DNA from: an uncultured Clostridia bacterium
Lineage (GTDB): Bacteria > Bacillota > Clostridia > Christensenellales > Pumilibacteraceae
DNA: 29,613 nt
Reading direction: 5' to 3'
Assembly: GCA_900553555.1 (NCBI GenBank)
Contig: USEG01000001.1
Location: forward strand, 1-29,613
The notes beneath the pieces are model-generated. The model saw only the letters and a list, made by a program, of their open reading frames with translations, made no database searches and had not been told where the DNA came from. Made by a program: the position numbers and the translations under genes. This document shows positions 7,829 through 18,770 of this stretch, piece after piece. Every line of letters starts with the position of its first letter. The first letter of the stretch is position 1.

Positions 7829-9019
7829 ATGAAAATTTTGGTTGTTAATGCCGGAAGCTCTTCGCTTAAATACCAGCTTATTGAAATGGACAACGAAAGC
7901 GTACTTGCAAAGGGAGTGTGCGAAAGAATAGGCCAGCAGAACGCTGTTTTGGTGCACAAAGGAAAGACGGAAACACGCATCGAAAAACCCATGCCGACGC
8001 ACAAAGAAGCTATGCAGCTGGTTTTGGAAGCGCTCGTGGATAAAGATTACGGCGTCATTGACAGTATGCAGGAAATAGCTGCCGTAGGACATCGCGTGCT
8101 GCACAGCGGCGAAGACTTTAAAGACAGCGTTCTTATATCTGACGACGAAGTGCTGAAAAAAATCGAAAGCAACGTCGATTTGGGACCGCTTCATATGCCT
8201 GCCAATATAATGGGCATAAAGGCGTGCAAAGAGGTCATGCCTTGGGCTCCTCAAGTTGCCGTTTTTGATACGACCTTCCATTCCACAATGCCCGATTATG
8301 CATATATGTATGCAATAAGATATGAGGACTACAAAAAGTATAAAATCAGAAAATACGGATTTCACGGCACCAGCCATCTATATATAACAGGAGAAATCCG
8401 AAAAATTCTTGGCCCTGAAAAGTGCAAAAAACTTGTTGTGTGCCATTTGGGCAACGGTGCGAGCGTAAGCGCCGTGAAGGACGGAAAATGCATTGATACA
8501 TCCATGGGGTTGACGCCGCTCGAAGGACTTGTTATGGGTACGCGTTCGGGCGATATAGATCCCGCCGTCGTTGAGTATATGATGGATAAAACAGGCATGA
8601 ACGTTCACGAGATGCTAAATTATCTCAACAAAAAGAGCGGTGTAGAGGGTATAAGCGGCGTAAGTTCGGATTTCCGCGATCTTGTAAAGGCCTATGAAGA
8701 AGGTAACGACAGAGCTCGTCTCGCCATCGATATGTTTGCGTACCGCGTTAAAAAATATATAGGCGCCTATGCTGCCGCTCTCGGCGGGCTGGATTGCGTA
8801 GTTTTTACGGGTGGAATAGGCGAACATACGGAAATCGTACGAGAGAAAGTCATGCAAGGCATGGAATATCTCGGCATCGATTTTGATTTTGACAAAAACA
8901 ACAATGTGGAGCGCGGCGCCGTTACCGAGCTAAACAAGCCTTTGTCAAAAGTTAAGGTCTATATAATACCGACCAATGAAGAACTTGTCATTGCGCGGGA
9001 AACACTGCGTTTAAAATAG
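7829..9019 (+). CDS. ackA: Acetate kinase
   Basis: AckA converts acetyl phosphate and ADP into acetate and ATP. The N-terminal KILVVNAGSSSLKYQL includes N7. GHRVLHSGE carries R89. VFDTTFHSTMP, FHGTSH, GTRSGDIDP and VFTGGIGEH are all present in order. The length of 396 residues is normal. The next gene, comFC, starts with TTG at the base after the ackA stop, suggesting coupled translation. Confidence 0.98.
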   Translation: MKILVVNAGSSSLKYQLIEMDNESVLAKGVCERIGQQNAVLVHKGKTETRIEKPMPTHKEAMQLVLEALVDKDYGVIDSMQEIAAVGHRVLHSGEDFKDSVLISDDEVLKKIESNVDLGPLHMPANIMGIKACKEVMPWAPQVAVFDTTFHSTMPDYAYMYAIRYEDYKKYKIRKYGFHGTSHLYITGEIRKILGPEKCKKLVVCHLGNGASVSAVKDGKCIDTSMGLTPLEGLVMGTRSGDIDPAVVEYMMDKTGMNVHEMLNYLNKKSGVEGISGVSSDFRDLVKAYEEGNDRARLAIDMFAYRVKKYIGAYAAALGGLDCVVFTGGIGEHTEIVREKVMQGMEYLGIDFDFDKNNNVERGAVTELNKPLSKVKVYIIPTNEELVIARETLRLK

Positions 9020-9739
9020 TTGAAGGCTCTTAAAGTTATAAAAGAATTATTTTTCCCGTCGGGCATTAAATGTATTTTTTGCGATGCGGAAATTTCGCGG
9101 GAGAACAGATACTGCGTTTGCGGGCATTGTTCTCCCGATTTTAATACGCAATTTTGTCTGTTGTGCGGAAAAGCAATAGCAAACGAAGCGATTTATTGCG
9201 ATGACTGCAAAGAAGGAATGCGTTATAATTTTGACGCGGCGCGGGCTCCGTTTGTTTTTGGCGGGAATGTTCAAAAAGTAGTGCACAGGCTTAAATACGG
9301 CGGCGGGAAATTTTTGGCAGCTTATATGGCCGAATATATGGCGGATACATATTACGAGACGGGGTGGGACGCCGATATAATCACATTTGTTCCCATGGAA
9401 GAAAAACGCATGAAGGCAAGAGGGTACAATCAGGCAATGCTCCTGGCTCAGCATTTATCCGATATATTAAAAAAGCCGTGTGTTACGGCATTACGCCGCG
9501 ACAAGCATGCCGATAATCTTGCCGGCATGAACAGACAGCAAAGAGCCGAAGCAATAAAAAACACCATGTCGGCAATCGACGGAACAGATATAAAAGGCAA
9601 GGTAGTGCTGCTCATCGACGATGTGATGACGACTTCTGCCACTGCAAACGAATGTTGCCGCGCTTTGCGTAAATTAAATCCCGACAAGATATATGTCATT
9701 ACGTTCGCAACGTCGAGATCGCGGCCTTTTCTTTATTAA
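9020..9739 (+). CDS. comFC: ComF family protein (phosphoribosyltransferase fold with zinc motif)
   Basis: ComFC proteins support DNA uptake during competence and have been linked to single-stranded DNA handling. The N-terminal 63 residues hold four cysteine pairs or clusters (C18/C21, C32/C34/C37, C46/C49, C60/C63), as in the family's zinc-binding region. RGYNQAMLLA is followed by the PRPP-loop motif VVLLIDDVMTTSATA (about residues 195-209) of type I phosphoribosyltransferases. At 239 residues it is full length. The TTG start abuts the ackA stop, and no ATG in this frame would keep the cysteines. Confidence 0.9.
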   Translation: MKALKVIKELFFPSGIKCIFCDAEISRENRYCVCGHCSPDFNTQFCLLCGKAIANEAIYCDDCKEGMRYNFDAARAPFVFGGNVQKVVHRLKYGGGKFLAAYMAEYMADTYYETGWDADIITFVPMEEKRMKARGYNQAMLLAQHLSDILKKPCVTALRRDKHADNLAGMNRQQRAEAIKNTMSAIDGTDIKGKVVLLIDDVMTTSATANECCRALRKLNPDKIYVITFATSRSRPFLY

Positions 9740-9783
9740 AGTAAAAAAATTTTTGAAAAGACAACAAAATTCTGTTAAAACAG

Positions 9784-9812
9784 TTGACTTTCACAATAAT
9801 TTTATATATAAT
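9784..9812 (+). promoter_or_regulatory. Promoter for infC-rpmI-rplT
   Basis: TTGACT (9784-9789), a 17-base spacer and TATAAT (9807-9812) form a near-consensus housekeeping promoter. The start would be near 9819, giving a leader of about 126 bases before infC. A small palindrome CTGTT-AA-AACAG lies just before the -35 box. Confidence 0.75.
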
Positions 9813-9818
9813 ATAACG

Positions 9819-9944
9819 CGTTGGAAGTAGATTTAATCTCACCGTACGGCATCGCCAGTACGGTAACAAAACTCGGTATAATTGTTTTTTATGAGTTTGA
9901 GAGGTAATCTATGCCCCTCAACTTTTTATTTGGAGGAAACGGTT
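9819..9944 (+). promoter_or_regulatory. Structured infC leader, probable L20-type autoregulation
   Basis: The leader contains a stable stem at 9841-9864: ACCGTAC pairs with GTACGGT, and inside it GGC pairs with GCC around an ATC loop, leaving one bulged A. Further on, AAACTC (9869-9874) can pair with GAGTTT (9893-9898), which would compete with the terminator-like hairpin at 9894-9923. In Bacillus and other low-GC Gram-positives, ribosomal protein L20 represses this operon through such a leader. Equivalence here is inferred from position and fold and was not checked against a covariance model. Confidence 0.55.
9894..9927 (+). terminator. Candidate attenuator terminator in the infC leader
   Basis: AGTT, GAG and GG of 9894-9904 pair with CC, CTC and AACT of 9914-9923, with one bulged T and one A-C mismatch, around a nine-base loop. 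A T-run to 9927 follows. It lies just before the GGAGG (9932-9936) of infC, the right place for premature termination. Confidence 0.5.
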
Positions 9945-10454
9945 ATTATAAAGGAAGTAGAAATAAACGAAAAAATCTGTGATGCAGAAATTCGTGTTAT
10001 TGATGAAAACGGCGTTCAGCTGGGAATAATGAGTGCGCGCGAAGCAAACAAAATCGCCGACGAAAAAAACCTGGATTTGGTAAAAATCAGCCCCAATACG
10101 AATCCGCCGGTATGCAAAATAATGGATTACGGTAAATTTCGTTTTGACGCGGCAAAAAGGGAAAAGGACGCCCGCAAAAACCAAAAAATCACCGAGCTCA
10201 AAGAAATTTGGTTGTCTATGACAATAGACGCGCATGACCTGGAGACAAAGGCGAAGCAATGCCGCAAATTTCTTATGGGCGGCAACAAAGTAAAAGTTTC
10301 CATCAGAATGAGAGGCAGACAACAAGCCCATTCCGCTATAGGAGTGGAGGTCATGAATGATTTTTACAATCAGGTTCAGGACTGCTGCATTTTCGACAAA
10401 AAGCCAATGCTGGAAGGACGAAACATCCTTATGATATTGGCGCCTAAAAAATAA
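9945..10454 (+). CDS. infC: Translation initiation factor IF-3, ATT start
   Basis: IF-3 checks start-codon choice and keeps free 30S subunits apart from 50S. The protein has the N-terminal domain ([20 protein letters not shown]) and the C-terminal domain ([32 protein letters not shown]), giving 169 residues. I place the start at ATT 9945, eight bases after GGAGG. Homology begins there, and an upstream TTG (9882) would put the leader hairpin inside the gene. Rare AUU starts in infC are a known device: IF-3 rejects AUU and so limits its own synthesis. Confidence 0.93.
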   Translation: MIKEVEINEKICDAEIRVIDENGVQLGIMSAREANKIADEKNLDLVKISPNTNPPVCKIMDYGKFRFDAAKREKDARKNQKITELKEIWLSMTIDAHDLETKAKQCRKFLMGGNKVKVSIRMRGRQQAHSAIGVEVMNDFYNQVQDCCIFDKKPMLEGRNILMILAPKK

Positions 10455-10474
10455 TTATCACGGAGGGTATTAAA

Positions 10475-10672
10475 ATGCCAAAAATGAAAAGCCACAGCGG
10501 AGCAAAAAAGCGTTTCCGCGTAACCAAGAGCGGCAATATTAAATTCGCTCACGCAAACAAAAATCATATTCTTACCAAGAAAGACAGAAAACGCAAAATG
10601 GGACTGCGCAAAGGAGAATATCTCTCTTCGAACAAGCAGACCAATACCATCAAGGTAATGATTCAGAAGTAA
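10475..10672 (+). CDS. rpmI: 50S ribosomal protein L35
   Basis: This basic 65-residue protein begins [19 protein letters not shown], the L35 signature, and contains [25 protein letters not shown] ribosome binding site precedes it. It lies between infC and rplT in the universal order. Confidence 0.97.
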   Translation: MPKMKSHSGAKKRFRVTKSGNIKFAHANKNHILTKKDRKRKMGLRKGEYLSSNKQTNTIKVMIQK

Positions 10673-10690
10673 TTAGGGAGGTATGTTATC

Positions 10691-11047
10691 ATGAGAATTA
10701 AAAGAGCGGTTAGCGCAGTTAAAAAGCGCCGTAAGATAATGAAATTGGCCAAAGGATATTTCGGATCAAAATCGCGTTCATATCGTATTGCAAGAGAAGC
10801 GGTCATGAAATCCGGAATGTATGCGTTTATAGGCAGAAGATTAAGAAAAAGAGATTTTCGCAAGCTTTGGATAGCTCGTATCAATGCCGCGGCAAGACAG
10901 AACGGCTTGTCTTACTCTAAATTTATGTATGGCCTTAAGACCGCCGGTATTGATCTTAACAGGAAGGTTCTTGCGGATATTGCCGTCAATGATGCGGCTA
11001 CATTTAAAGCTTTGGCAGACACGGCATCTAAAGCCATCGCAAAATAA
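10691..11047 (+). CDS. rplT: 50S ribosomal protein L20
   Basis: L20 is an early 23S rRNA-binding assembly protein and, in Firmicutes, the repressor of its own operon. Recognisable stretches are [24 protein letters not shown], split here as [14 protein letters not shown] and KLAKGYFG, then [29 protein letters not shown] and NRKVLADIA. The length of 118 residues is normal. GGGAGG precedes the ATG. The gene ends 12 bases before a strong terminator. Confidence 0.97.
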   Translation: MRIKRAVSAVKKRRKIMKLAKGYFGSKSRSYRIAREAVMKSGMYAFIGRRLRKRDFRKLWIARINAAARQNGLSYSKFMYGLKTAGIDLNRKVLADIAVNDAATFKALADTASKAIAK

Positions 11048-11058
11048 CTAAGTTCGTT

Positions 11059-11091
11059 AAAGCGCCTTGATAGTTTTAAGGGCGCTTTTTT
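11059..11091 (+). terminator. Intrinsic terminator of the infC operon
   Basis: AAAGCGCCTT (11059-11068) pairs with AGGGCGCTTT (11079-11088) with one G-T wobble, around a ten-base loop. A run of T residues follows to 11091. It lies directly after rplT. Confidence 0.85.
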
Positions 11092-11097
11092 ATTGAT

Positions 11098-11847
11098 ATG
11101 GTAAAAATAACATCGGCCGAAAACGGCAGAATAAAAGAAATATGCAGACTTACCGAGAAAAAGTACAGGACTCGTTATGGTAAGTTCATGATAGAGGGAT
11201 ACAGAAACGTCAAGGACAGTCTTCCGTATTTATCGCATGCCGAAATTTATGTTGCCGAAAGCTCGTTGCAAAAATACTGCGGTGAATTTAACGTAGATTT
11301 TGTCTGTGCGGACGCGGCGTTTGCCAAAATGTCGGATACCAAAAATTCGCAAGGAATAATATGCGTTGCCGATATTTGCACCAAAGCGCTTGATTTTTCT
11401 AAAAACTGTATATTTTTGGATGGCGTGTCCGACCCCGGAAATCTGGGCACTATTTTGCGTAGTTGCGTAGCCACAGGTTGCAGTAACGTAATAATACGCG
11501 GCGGCGTCGATTGCTATAATCCCAAAGTCGTGCGCAGCAGTATGTCGGCAGTAAGCATGCTTAATATCATAGAAAGCAGAGAAACCGATATTCTGTCGCA
11601 ATTAAAAGGCGAAGGCTACAAAATTATATGTGCGGACATGAAGGGACAAAATTTGTTTGATATCCGTGCCGGGATAGATAAAGTTTGTCTTATTGTCGGG
11701 GCCGAAGCGGACGGCGTAAGCAGCGAGGTGATGGACCTTGCGGATATTGTCGTGTGTTTGCCGATGGAAAATATCGAATCTTTAAACGTTGCCGTTTGTG
11801 CAAGTATAATGATGTATCAACTTAAATTCAGAAAAAACGGAGGATAA
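11098..11847 (+). CDS. TrmH/SpoU-family RNA 2'-O-methyltransferase (RlmB/YsgA-like)
   Basis: This 249-residue SPOUT enzyme is expected to methylate a ribose 2'-OH in 23S rRNA. It has an N-terminal substrate-binding domain ([21 protein letters not shown]) and a knotted C-terminal domain. The three family motifs are [31 protein letters not shown] with [11 protein letters not shown], and the closing [13 protein letters not shown]. The ATG is only seven bases past the rplT terminator, and no promoter or clear ribosome binding site is visible, so how it is expressed is unclear. Genes of this kind often follow rplT in Clostridia. Confidence 0.9.
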   Translation: MVKITSAENGRIKEICRLTEKKYRTRYGKFMIEGYRNVKDSLPYLSHAEIYVAESSLQKYCGEFNVDFVCADAAFAKMSDTKNSQGIICVADICTKALDFSKNCIFLDGVSDPGNLGTILRSCVATGCSNVIIRGGVDCYNPKVVRSSMSAVSMLNIIESRETDILSQLKGEGYKIICADMKGQNLFDIRAGIDKVCLIVGAEADGVSSEVMDLADIVVCLPMENIESLNVAVCASIMMYQLKFRKNGG

Positions 11848-11851
11848 TTTT

Positions 11852-12595
11852 ATGTCAGGACATAGTAAATGGGCTACAATAAAAAGAGCAAAAGGAAAGA
11901 CAGATGCCGCTCGTTCTAAAGTGTTTACAAAGATAGGACGCGAACTGGCGGTCGCAGTTAAAATGGGTGGTCCGGACCCGAACAGTAATGCGTCTTTAAG
12001 GGGCGTTATCGCAAAAGCGAAAGCCGCCAACATGCCCAATGAAAATATAACAAGAAGCATTAAAAAAGCCAGCGGAGAATTGGGTAGCATCAATTATGAA
12101 TCTATAGTATATGAAGGATACGGAGTGAGCGGCGTCGCTGTAATCGTGGAGACGCTTACGGATAATAAAAACCGAACGGGCGGCGATGTAAGGCATATCT
12201 TCGATAAGTGCGGCGGTTCGCTCGGCACCAATGGATGCGTTTCGTATATGTTTGAAACGAAAGGCGTTTTGGATATCGAAAAAACCGGCGGTATGGACGA
12301 CGACGAAATGATGATGACGGCTCTTGACGCCGGAGCGGAAGACTTCAGTTTGGACGACGGCGTATATGAAATTCTGACGACGCCGGAAAATTTTAATACG
12401 GTACGCGAAAATCTCGAAAACAAAGGTTATACGTTTTTGCGCAGCGAAATAAGCCGCATACCGAACATGACCGTGGATCTGGATGCGGAAGCGGCCGAAA
12501 AAATCGAAAGAATGTTGGATATGTTTGAAGAGAACGATGACGTTCAAAATGTTTATCACAACGCCAATTTGCCTGAAAGCGAAGAGGAAGAATAA
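11852..12595 (+). CDS. yebC: YebC/TACO1 family protein
   Basis: This is a conserved 247-residue protein. Family members have been described as DNA-binding regulators and, more recently, as factors that relieve ribosome stalling. It begins [20 protein letters not shown], the hallmark. [35 protein letters not shown] and TDNKNRT follow. The C-terminus is acidic (ESEEEE). GGAGG lies in the tail of the preceding gene. YebC is often near ruvC-ruvA-ruvB, as here, where only radC intervenes. Confidence 0.95.
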   Translation: MSGHSKWATIKRAKGKTDAARSKVFTKIGRELAVAVKMGGPDPNSNASLRGVIAKAKAANMPNENITRSIKKASGELGSINYESIVYEGYGVSGVAVIVETLTDNKNRTGGDVRHIFDKCGGSLGTNGCVSYMFETKGVLDIEKTGGMDDDEMMMTALDAGAEDFSLDDGVYEILTTPENFNTVRENLENKGYTFLRSEISRIPNMTVDLDAEAAEKIERMLDMFEENDDVQNVYHNANLPESEEEE

Positions 12596-12632
12596 ATAAA
12601 TACGCAAAAAATGCCGATTTTTCTCGTGTTTT

Positions 12633-12655
12633 AGTATTATGTCTGACATAGTATT
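12633..12655. repeat. Palindrome copy 2, upstream of radC
   Basis: The core TATTATGTCTGACATAGTA (12635-12653) is centred on T12644, with a single T-G non-match between the arms. It sits 30 bases before the radC ATG, between yebC and radC, and ends 14 bases before the GGGAGG ribosome binding site. No T-run follows, so it is not a terminator. I could not place a convincing promoter around it. Confidence 0.75.
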
Positions 12656-12682
12656 TGCTGTTTTTAGAGGGAGGTACGGATA

Positions 12683-13966
12683 ATGTCTGATAATGTTTCG
12701 CAAAAAAATTATCACAGAGGTCATCGCGAACGGGTAAGAGAACGATTTGACGCCGATCCGGAGATGCTGACATTTAAAGAGCATGAAATGTTGGAATTTT
12801 TATTGAACACCGTTATTCCGCGCAAAGACACCAACGTTATAGCGCACGAACTGATTGCAAAAAACGGTTCGCTGTACGGCGTTTTTAATGCCGGTGTCCA
12901 GGATCTACTGTCCGTAAAAAATATGACTGTCAGCGCGGCATATCTTTTGGCGGGCATTATTCCCATTGTGAGAAAAGCCTTGCGGATGTCGGGGGAAGAC
13001 AATATGAAAAAGGTTATAAATTACGGCGATGCCGCGGACTTTTTTCATACGTTTTTCATGGCCCGCAACACCGAATGTCTGTGTGTTTTGTTCCTCGGAG
13101 TCAAATATAAGATTTTAAAGACCATGATTGTCGACGATCTTAATCCGTCGTCGGTTACTTTCAATGTGAGAAATATCGCGGCGTCTGCAGTAAAATGCGG
13201 CGCAAAGTATATTATAGCTGGGCATAATCATCCGTCAGGCTCGCCGATGCCGTCTGAAGATGATTTTATGCTCATATGGCATTTGTTTAATGTCTTGGCC
13301 GGTCTGGATATAAATCTTCTGGATAATTTTATATTTACGGAAACGGGATTTCTCAGTTTTCGCAATGTCGGAATTCTGCATAAATTTGCTCTCGAATACA
13401 ATTTACGCAACCCTGCCCGCCTTTTGAAGGAAGACAATAAGAGCGTATCGCTTTATGTGTCCAATCTCAATCAATATCTGATTAACGTGACTCAGTTAAA
13501 ACAGGAAAATCTTATGGAGTTGATTACCGTAGATGAATTTATAAAGCGAAACAGGCCTCAAATAAACGATGTCAGAGAAGAGAAAAGCGATTTTAAGAAA
13601 GATGACGGCAGTCGGCAGCCTTATCAGAATCAGGACAACAAATTTGATATGAGTTATCCCGGCGAGAAAAAGGCGCTGCTAGGACAGGATGACGAACAAA
13701 TAAAAACCATTGCCGATGAAGTAACGCATGGCGATTTAGGCGAATATCAGCGTAAGAGTTTACATAAAATCGATATCTCTAAAATTTATGACGCCGATAA
13801 AGTGGAAGAGCTTAGCAAGAGCAGCGGTACTGCCGGCAAAACAAAAACCCAGCCCAAGCTTCAGAATAATAACGCGGAAAAAATTCAGCCGCGCAAAATA
13901 AAAGCGTCTACGCGCAATATTCCGGAATTTATTTTTATTTCAGACAGGAAGGATGATAAACGATGA
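12683..13966 (+). CDS. radC: RadC-family JAMM protein with long C-terminal tail
   Basis: The first 235 residues form a complete RadC protein: an N-terminal helix-hairpin-helix-like region (HRERVRERFDADPEM, LTFKEHEMLEFLL) and an MPN/JAMM domain with E131, H181 and H183 in GHNHPSGSPMPSEDD, and D194, the metal-ligand set. RadC's biochemical role remains uncertain despite its name. Unusually, about 188 hydrophilic residues follow (240-427), rich in Lys, Asp, Gln and Asn, with no domain I know; they end IPEFIFISDRKDDKR. Typical RadC proteins are about 225 residues. The stop overlaps the ruvC start (ATGATAA), so the tail is read through to the operon junction. GGGAGG precedes the ATG. Confidence 0.9.
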   Translation: MSDNVSQKNYHRGHRERVRERFDADPEMLTFKEHEMLEFLLNTVIPRKDTNVIAHELIAKNGSLYGVFNAGVQDLLSVKNMTVSAAYLLAGIIPIVRKALRMSGEDNMKKVINYGDAADFFHTFFMARNTECLCVLFLGVKYKILKTMIVDDLNPSSVTFNVRNIAASAVKCGAKYIIAGHNHPSGSPMPSEDDFMLIWHLFNVLAGLDINLLDNFIFTETGFLSFRNVGILHKFALEYNLRNPARLLKEDNKSVSLYVSNLNQYLINVTQLKQENLMELITVDEFIKRNRPQINDVREEKSDFKKDDGSRQPYQNQDNKFDMSYPGEKKALLGQDDEQIKTIADEVTHGDLGEYQRKSLHKIDISKIYDADKVEELSKSSGTAGKTKTQPKLQNNNAEKIQPRKIKASTRNIPEFIFISDRKDDKR

Positions 13967-14451
13967 TAATTCTCGGTATAGATCCCGGATATGCGACAAT
14001 CGGCTACGGAGTGGTGGAAAAAAACAAAAGCAAGCTTACTCCCGTTGATTACGGAGTGATTGCGACTCCTCAAAATGAAAGCATAGCGTATCGGCTTGCC
14101 ATGATTTACGAGGCAATGAACAAGCTTATCGGCAAATTTAAACCCGATGAGGTGGCAATTGAGGAATTGTTTTTTAATACAAATATCACAACAGGCATAA
14201 AAGTTGCTGAGGCGCGCGGAGTAATTTTGCTTAGCACTATACAAAGTTGCGGAAAATTATACGAGTATACGCCGCTTATGATAAAACAGGCGCTTACCGG
14301 CAACGGACGCGCGGACAAGCATCAGGTACAGTACATGGTTCAAATGCTGCTTAACTTAAAGACCATTCCGCGTCCCGATGACGCCGCGGACGCATTGGCG
14401 GCGGCTGTGTGTCATGCAAACATGTGCTCGTTTAATCAGAGAATTATTTAG
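13963..14451 (+). CDS. ruvC: Crossover junction endodeoxyribonuclease RuvC
   Basis: RuvC cuts Holliday junctions in complex with RuvAB. The acidic catalytic set is visible: D7 in LGIDPG, E67 in AIEELFF, and D140/D143 in DDAADALAAA. The length of 162 residues is normal. The start codon overlaps the radC stop, with AGGAAGG upstream inside radC. Confidence 0.97.
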   Translation: MIILGIDPGYATIGYGVVEKNKSKLTPVDYGVIATPQNESIAYRLAMIYEAMNKLIGKFKPDEVAIEELFFNTNITTGIKVAEARGVILLSTIQSCGKLYEYTPLMIKQALTGNGRADKHQVQYMVQMLLNLKTIPRPDDAADALAAAVCHANMCSFNQRII

Positions 14452-14459
14452 GAGTTAAT

Positions 14460-15041
14460 ATGTACGATTATATAAAAGGCAAAAAGGTAAAAGCCGGAAA
14501 TGGAGTAATTGTATTGGAAAACGCCGGCATCGGATACGCTTTTAATGTAAGCGACGAATGTATTAAAAGGTTAGACGGGTTGGAAAATATTTGTTTGTAT
14601 GCCTATCTTTCCGTAAAAGAGGACGGAGTGACGCTTTTTGGTTTTTACGGCGAGGAAGAGCGCGCAATGTTTATGAAGCTGATCTCTATATCCGGTATCG
14701 GACCTAAAGTCGCAGTTGCCATTTTGAGCGGCATAACGGTGGATAAACTGGCGAGCAGCATTGTTTCGGAAAATGCAAAGGAGCTTAATAAAATCAAAGG
14801 CGTCGGCAAAAAAACAGCCGAACGTATCGTGCTGGAACTTAAAGACCAGATAGGAAAAGATTTCAAGCAGGAAGAAAGCACAGTTTCCGACGTTCAAGTC
14901 GATGAAAGCAATGATGACGCGGTTATGGCTCTTATGACTTTGGGCTTTACTCGTAAAGAGGCCGAGGCGAAAATCGCGCGCATAGATACTTCGGGACTGT
15001 CTGTCGAAGAAGTGGTGTTTAGTGCGCTTAAAAATGCATGA
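14460..15041 (+). CDS. ruvA: Holliday junction branch migration protein RuvA
   Basis: RuvA binds the four-way junction and loads the RuvB motors. Two helix-hairpin-helix motifs are seen: SISGIGPKVAVAILSG (about residues 77-92) and IKGVGKKTAERIVLEL (about 112-127). The C-terminal RuvB-contacting domain (DAVMALMTLGFTRKEAEAKI) follows. At 193 residues it is of usual size. An AGGAG site overlaps the ruvC stop. Confidence 0.96.
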   Translation: MYDYIKGKKVKAGNGVIVLENAGIGYAFNVSDECIKRLDGLENICLYAYLSVKEDGVTLFGFYGEEERAMFMKLISISGIGPKVAVAILSGITVDKLASSIVSENAKELNKIKGVGKKTAERIVLELKDQIGKDFKQEESTVSDVQVDESNDDAVMALMTLGFTRKEAEAKIARIDTSGLSVEEVVFSALKNA

Positions 15042-15052
15042 CGGAGGTGTAA

Positions 15053-16062
15053 ATGGACCAAGCGGAAAGATTTATTTCCAGTTCGATGAACGTGGGCGAC
15101 GAAGAGCTTGACAGATCGCTTCGTCCCAAGGTAATTGACGACTATGTCGGACAGGAAAAAGTAAAGGCTAATCTTAAAGTTTTTATTGAGTCGTGCAAAA
15201 AGCGCGGTGACGCATTGGATCACGTTCTTCTGTACGGCCCTCCCGGTTTGGGCAAGACGACGCTGTCGCATATTATAGCCAACGAACTGGGCGTGCAAAT
15301 AAAAATGACCAGCGGACCCGCGTTGGAAAGAGCGGGAGACCTTGCGGCAATTCTTACGAACCTTGAAGAAAAAGACGTTTTGTTTATTGACGAGATTCAC
15401 GCGCTCAACCGCAGCGTGGAAGAAAAGCTGTATTCGGCGATGGAAGATTTCGCTTTTGATATTGTGATAGGCAAAGGTCCCGGCGCCCGCGCAATGCGTA
15501 TAAATCTGCCAAAGTTTACGTTGATAGGCGCAACAACGCGCATAGGAAATCTGACGGGCCCGTTTAGAGACAGATTCGGCGTAATTTGCCGACTTGAAAT
15601 GTATCAGCCTAAGGAATTGGCAATAATTATCAATCGTTCGGCTAAGATACTGGGAGTCAATATTGATGAAGACGCGGCTTTGGAGCTGGCGGGCAGATCC
15701 CGCGGTACGCCCCGAATAGCAAACAGATTGTTAAAAAGAGTGCGCGACTTTGCGGAGATATATAACAACGGACACATTACTCTCGATGTAACGAAAAACG
15801 CAATGCGCCTGCTTGATATTGACGAGCTCGGATTGGACGTCGTGGACAGGAAGTATCTTGAAGTAATTGCCGTGAAATTTATGGGCGGTCCTGTAGGATT
15901 GGACACAATTGCCGCCGCGATAAACGAAAACGCAACCACAATAGAAGATGTGGTTGAACCTTATTTGCTGCAACTTGGATATATAGCCCGCACGCCAAGG
16001 GGCAGAGTCTGCATGAAAGACGCATACTTACATTTGGGATTGGAATATCCCGGGGATAAACA

Positions 16063-16066
<4 letters not shown>
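15053..16066 (+). CDS. ruvB: Holliday junction branch migration ATPase RuvB
   Basis: RuvB is the AAA+ motor of branch migration. It opens with [18 protein letters not shown]. The Walker A GPPGLGKT is at residues 62-69, Walker B is [10 protein letters not shown], sensor 1 is [20 protein letters not shown], and the C-terminal winged helix ends [11 protein letters not shown]. The length of 337 residues is normal. CGGAGG lies before the ATG. The stop overlaps the queA start by four bases. Confidence 0.98.
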
Positions 16067-18200
<2,134 letters not shown>

Positions 18201-18235
18201 AAATTAAAATTTTATTGATAATGACGCAAAAACGC

Positions 18236-18264
18236 TTGATTTTGTTTGCATTTTAGTATATAAT
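18236..18264 (+). promoter_or_regulatory. Promoter for rplS
   Basis: TTGATT (18236-18241), a 17-base spacer and a perfect TATAAT (18259-18264). The predicted start near 18271 gives a 67-base leader. Confidence 0.75.
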
Positions 18265-18277
18265 AATTGCTGGCTCG

Positions 18278-18311
18278 TGTGTTCCGATGTGGCTCATGCT
18301 ATATGAACACA
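18278..18311 (+). promoter_or_regulatory. Leader hairpin upstream of rplS
   Basis: TGTGTTC (18278-18284) pairs perfectly with GAACACA (18305-18311), enclosing a 20-base loop in which ATG and CAT could pair. It lies between the promoter and the AGGAGG of rplS. L19 leaders with a regulatory role are known in Firmicutes; whether this is one was not tested. Confidence 0.45.
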
Positions 18312-18337
18312 ATGTAATTTCAGGAGGTTAGTAAGCC

Positions 18338-18682
18338 ATGAACAAAATTATTGAATTGATAGAAAAGGAATACATGAAAGAAACCGTTCCTCAGTTTGAA
18401 GTGGGCGATACGGTTAAGGTTTATGTAAAAGTCGTCGAAGGTTCGCGTGAAAGACTGCAGGCCTTTGAAGGAATAGTAATCGCTAAGAAAAACGGCGGAG
18501 TAAGAGAGACTTTTACCGTGCGCCGCGTTTCATTCGGCGTGGGGATAGAAAGGACTTTCCAGCTGCATTCGCCCCGTGTCGAAAAAATAGAATTGATAAG
18601 ACACGGCAAGGTTCGCAGAGCAAAGCTGTATTATCTGCGCGATTTGTCCGGCAAAGCCGCGAAAATCAAAGAACAAATTTAA
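18338..18682 (+). CDS. rplS: 50S ribosomal protein L19
   Basis: L19 sits at the 30S-50S interface. The 114-residue protein has [53 protein letters not shown] and [20 protein letters not shown], all typical. AGGAGG precedes the start. It is transcribed alone from its own promoter and is followed by a long hairpin. In most Firmicutes rplS is between trmD and rbgA; here those two touch each other and rplS is some 18 kb away. Confidence 0.97.
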   Translation: MNKIIELIEKEYMKETVPQFEVGDTVKVYVKVVEGSRERLQAFEGIVIAKKNGGVRETFTVRRVSFGVGIERTFQLHSPRVEKIELIRHGKVRRAKLYYLRDLSGKAAKIKEQI

Positions 18683-18699
18683 ATTTTTATTATGTGTTA

Positions 18700-18734
18700 A
18701 TCGAGCTGCTTCGCATTATGCGAGGCAGTTTGAT
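18700..18734 (+). terminator. Long hairpin after rplS, probable terminator without a clean T-run
   Basis: Bases 18700-18716 pair with 18718-18734 along the whole arm, with G-T wobbles at three positions; the closing CAT-T-ATG would open to a three-base loop. The tail is TATATTT instead of a pure T-run, so termination may be inefficient or the stem may mainly protect the message from decay. Confidence 0.6.
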
Positions 18735-18770
18735 ATATTTAGAGGTAAAAATTACAAAAGAGAAAAAGTT

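Noticed and set aside
9882..9944. TTG-started N-terminal extension of IF-3
   Set aside because: It would translate the leader hairpin, has no ribosome binding site, and homology to IF-3 begins at the ATT with GGAGG upstream.
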